A stretch of DNA of 64,000 nt from Rhyzopertha dominica (taxonomy: Eukaryota > Arthropoda > Insecta > Coleoptera > Bostrichidae). Where the stretch lies: NCBI GenBank assembly GCA_025024175.1, contig QCXZ01000041.1, positions 43,953,786 to 44,017,785 of the forward strand. Reading direction: 5' to 3'. A program made the translations under genes and the position numbers. Within the stretch, counting starts at the first letter, position 1, and every line of letters starts with the position of its first letter. Shown here piece after piece: positions 61,032 to 64,000 of the stretch. The notes beneath the pieces are model-generated. The model saw only the letters and a program-made list of their open reading frames with translations. It had not been told where the DNA came from and ran no database searches.

Positions 61032-64000
61032 TGTGTTTACAGCGAATTACAGCACCCAAAGCTTTTTTCATGATTTTTTCTAGTTAACCAGCCCCCTCTG
61101 TATGCCAGATAGAAAAGTATAGTGATAAAATGTCTTTATAATGTCTGATTTCATGTTTTCTTTTCTGGACAGCATTTTACTTTTGGTAACTCCGCTAGGT
61201 TTTGTTCAATTACTGATAAGCATATAAAATATATCCAGAGAAAATCTGTGAAAAGGACCATTCCATAAAAAGCGTACTGTTCTTTCACTATATGTAGTGT
61301 TCATAGAGGTCATACTACACCTGTAACAGTGACCTTTTTCAATTACACAGCTTTGTTCCGGTAACATGTACACTGATCGCCAGATGGCGGGAGCATTCAT
61401 TGGTGGCACGTCATTAACGTGAAATATTTACCAATCTGCCAGTCGCGTTTTCAACCGAATAATCAACTGATTTATCGTCTGTATAATTTAAAATCAATAT
61501 CTGGCATTAACCGCGTTACACGTTGCGATGTATATAACACACACTGAAGACATGTTTATTAATTACCCATTATTTATGCAACACGCGCCTACTTACGTAA
61601 CAAGTTGGTAAAATTTTAAGTGATTGATTAACTTACTGCGCGAGATTTTGCTGCTGCTCGGATTACCTAATTGATCTCTTTTTAAACGGCGCAACTGCTC
61701 GCAAATTTAATCGAGTATGCGAGATTGACGTAACGTACGGCGAGGCCTTGCAAAATATGTCTTTATGGAAATCGTTGCCAATTTCTACAAGCTTTACCTC
61801 TTATTTTTCTGCTATTTGAATGTTTATTGTGGAGATTTGGCTCGTTCTGCGCATACAGATTTGTTTGTCAACTGAAAATGTCTGCAGCTGGTTGAGCGCA
61901 GCCACCCCCAACTTTGGGAAAGCGGAGGCTCCACGGACGAAAGCAAAAATGGGTTTATTGACATAGCAATAGGAATAATTCATTAAAAAAGAAAGTAATG
62001 CTTTGTTATGGTTATTACTAGTCTTTTTAAATGTATCTAGTANTGTTTTCTTTATGTTTAAATCTCTTGATGGGTGAACAGAGCAGCATATGCTTCTTCT
62101 CCGTAGATAAAATTTTTAAGACTAGTTGCGTACGAGGAAGTATTAAAAAGTCTTTTGGTTGCCATATATTCATTATTTAATTTTGAATCTGATTTATTAT
62201 AAATCATTTATGTGTTCCCCTATTATTTGACAAACAACACGGAATACTCTGCAAAACTACTAACTGCATACTACTAACTACCAAGCAAAAAGAAAGAAGA
62301 AGTAAATATACCCTAAAACCACTAACCTAGTTACTAATATTGTGTATAGTCTGTTACAAAATTTATACAACGTCTGCGTTTGGACATTACTTTAAAACGT
62401 TATTACAAACTGGACAAATACTGTTTAATTTTTTTGTAAACTAGACACATATAATACTGTTATCAGTTTGCTGAAAACGATTAACTGGTTTATTAATTTT
62501 GCAGTCTTCAGTACACACCAAACCAAAACGAATGTACATTGAAATTTTTATTTATTAATATCGAGGGAGAGTATATGAATTAAAAAATAATTTGAAGAAA
62601 CACTTATCTATACCATCTTATACTCAGCAACATTAGACACAAAACCGTAATAATTATAATCCCCCCTTTAAATAATAACAAACTATACACACGCTCAAAG
62701 AACATGAAAATAAAAGTAAATAATTGAAATACACGATCACAAATACTTCCGGAAAGCATAAAAATTAGAATGAATAACTCAAGACCTTTAACTTTTTCTT
62801 GGCCAGACTCTTACGTCATAGGCCACGCTTGAGGTGTTCTCCAATTACCACAACGCTGTTTTACTTACCAGACCGTCTAGAAATCGAATGTTTACCACAC
62901 TTGAACTGTATGTATCCAAATTTTTCAAATTATCAATTGCGATCGTTTCTAAAATGTGTCGCAATTATAATAAAAACATTTTCTATAGCAATCCAATTCA
63001 GTTTATAAAAGAGTATTTTCGCTAAATATTTTCTTTTGTCTTTATTATACTGTTATGNTTTNAGATAGGTAGATAGATATTATGTGAGNGTTATGTTATA
63101 TTCCAACATTTCANCTATTTCTCGAAGTGGAATTTTTATAATAATTGTTTCTCCTTTAAGTAAATATACATACTTGATTATTAATGACAAATTTTTCTAT
63201 GTTAAATACGCATTCACCTTACTTGTCTCTAATTGCACGTATGCTATATTATAGAAGCTGAGGTTTTGGGGCATCGGTTTGCCAACGCTCACTTAATACT
63301 ATTATCCGAGTCTTAGAGCATTACTCAGAGGTTTGAAGGCTTCCGTGGTTGTTGTCGATACATGTTGTTTTCCGGGCTGCTTCCGACGTTGCTTGTTTGG
63401 TCTTGACGTTTCGTCACCCATGTCGGTGTCTTCCTCACAACTAGCTCAGAAACTGTTTCTCAGCTCTTTGACAATGACCGTCAGGTCAGGTCAGGTCAGG
63501 TCAAGTGAGACAAATACAACAAACACATACGTTCAATCAGCTTGTTTACAATCTACCTGATTGATTCAGGATGATTCACAATGAATGCACGGTTGAATCA
63601 ATTCAGCACATTTTAAATACCTTGTTCTATAGTTTTTAGTTTTGTCCTAACTTATGTCACAAAAGTTTTAGTTTTATCGCAATTGCTATTGCATGCAAAA
63701 CAATAACAATACTTGTGATATCCGTTCAAGTTTCGCTGGTGGTTCTTTGAAAACCAAACCGGAAGCTCTGCACGTCATTCAAGATCAGAACATTTGTATT
63801 AAAATTATTTATCGTACGATTAAGGATTGTGAGCCAGGAATTCCTTGCATGAACTTACCAAAAAACTAAGCGTTTTACCCCCAGCAGCGGTCAACAGAAT
63901 GCTAGAAAGTACAATAAACGGAGTTGAGTGACAAAGGTAGGTCGTGTCGTTTTCAAGTTTCGCATATGACCATCGATAGGAAAATTGCTAAAATGGTTTA
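61032..64000. other. No gene recognised; right flank of the window
   Basis: Frames of 60-75 codons at about 61206, 61801, 62799 and 63333 have no family signature. Several N bases cluster at 63058-63113. A small TCAGG array lies at 63481-63500. This may be intergenic or intron of a gene beyond the window. Confidence 0.4.
63481..63500 (+). repeat. (TCAGG)4 short array
   Basis: Four perfect TCAGG units followed by TCAAG. TCAGG is the telomeric pentamer of some beetles in place of the insect TTAGG. Four units can also arise by chance or slippage. Confidence 0.6.

Noticed and set aside
1..64000. CRISPR arrays, operons, prokaryotic systems
   Set aside because: Spliced genes and eukaryotic transposons throughout. 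No spaced direct repeats of CRISPR type were seen.

Overview
This is an A+T-rich window of arthropod genome, almost certainly an insect and plausibly a beetle. It is eukaryotic: the real genes are broken into short exons with canonical splice sites, spread across kilobase introns packed with transposons. The insect assignment rests on a complete gene of the insect-type SNMP/CD36 family and on a TATA plus arthropod-type TCAGT initiator promoter. A short (TCAGG)4 array, the telomeric pentamer of some beetles, is a weak hint toward Coleoptera. I found no operons, CRISPR arrays, rRNAs or tRNAs.

Two host genes can be supported. (1) On the plus strand are the last three recognisable exons of a proton-coupled amino acid transporter (SLC36/PAT family): 15029-15113, 24721-25181 and 38706-39111. 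They are separated by introns of 9.6 and 13.5 kb; the 5' exons were not found and probably lie upstream of the window. (2) On the minus strand is a complete eight-exon gene for a 551-residue sensory neuron membrane protein-like CD36-family receptor. It runs from 57995 (start codon) to 42176 (stop codon), with a core promoter at about 58039-58073 and a GC-AG intron after exon 4. The two genes converge: the transporter ends at 39111 and the receptor stop is at 42176.

The rest is mostly transposable elements in various states of decay. 0-8 kb holds a small TA-flanked MITE, scrambled mariner remnants and a hAT-like repeat. 8-20 kb holds a dispersed repeat pair, non-LTR reverse transcriptase scraps, and another CAGGGTG-type MITE just after the first transporter exon. 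20.3-22.5 kb is a GATTCG-rich hAT-like element interrupted by a truncated LINE. 22.7-24.0 kb is a nearly intact mariner with perfect 32-bp inverted repeats. 25.6-31.9 kb is a young BEL/Pao retrotransposon, antisense in the transporter intron, with two 400-bp LTRs that look identical. 34-37 kb holds a LINE endonuclease scrap and a second hAT-like copy.

The introns and flanks of the SNMP gene hold an LTR-element remnant (42.9-44.1 kb), a Mutator-like transposase fragment (45.1-45.6 kb), an R1/jockey-like reverse transcriptase fragment (47.0-48.0 kb), a 442-bp non-autonomous hAT with a perfect 8-bp target duplication (54.0-54.4 kb), a 1.6-kb palindrome made of two head-to-head Tc1-like half elements (54.9-56.5 kb), and a transposase scrap near 57.1 kb. 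A mariner-like element with long terminal repeats lies upstream of the SNMP promoter (59.2-61.0 kb).

I did not find a convincing undescribed biological system. The most interesting items are the inverted Tc1 duplication, the young BEL insertion broken by one frameshift in its integrase, the SNMP GC-AG intron, and the mariner inserted into a possible BESS-type gene remnant.
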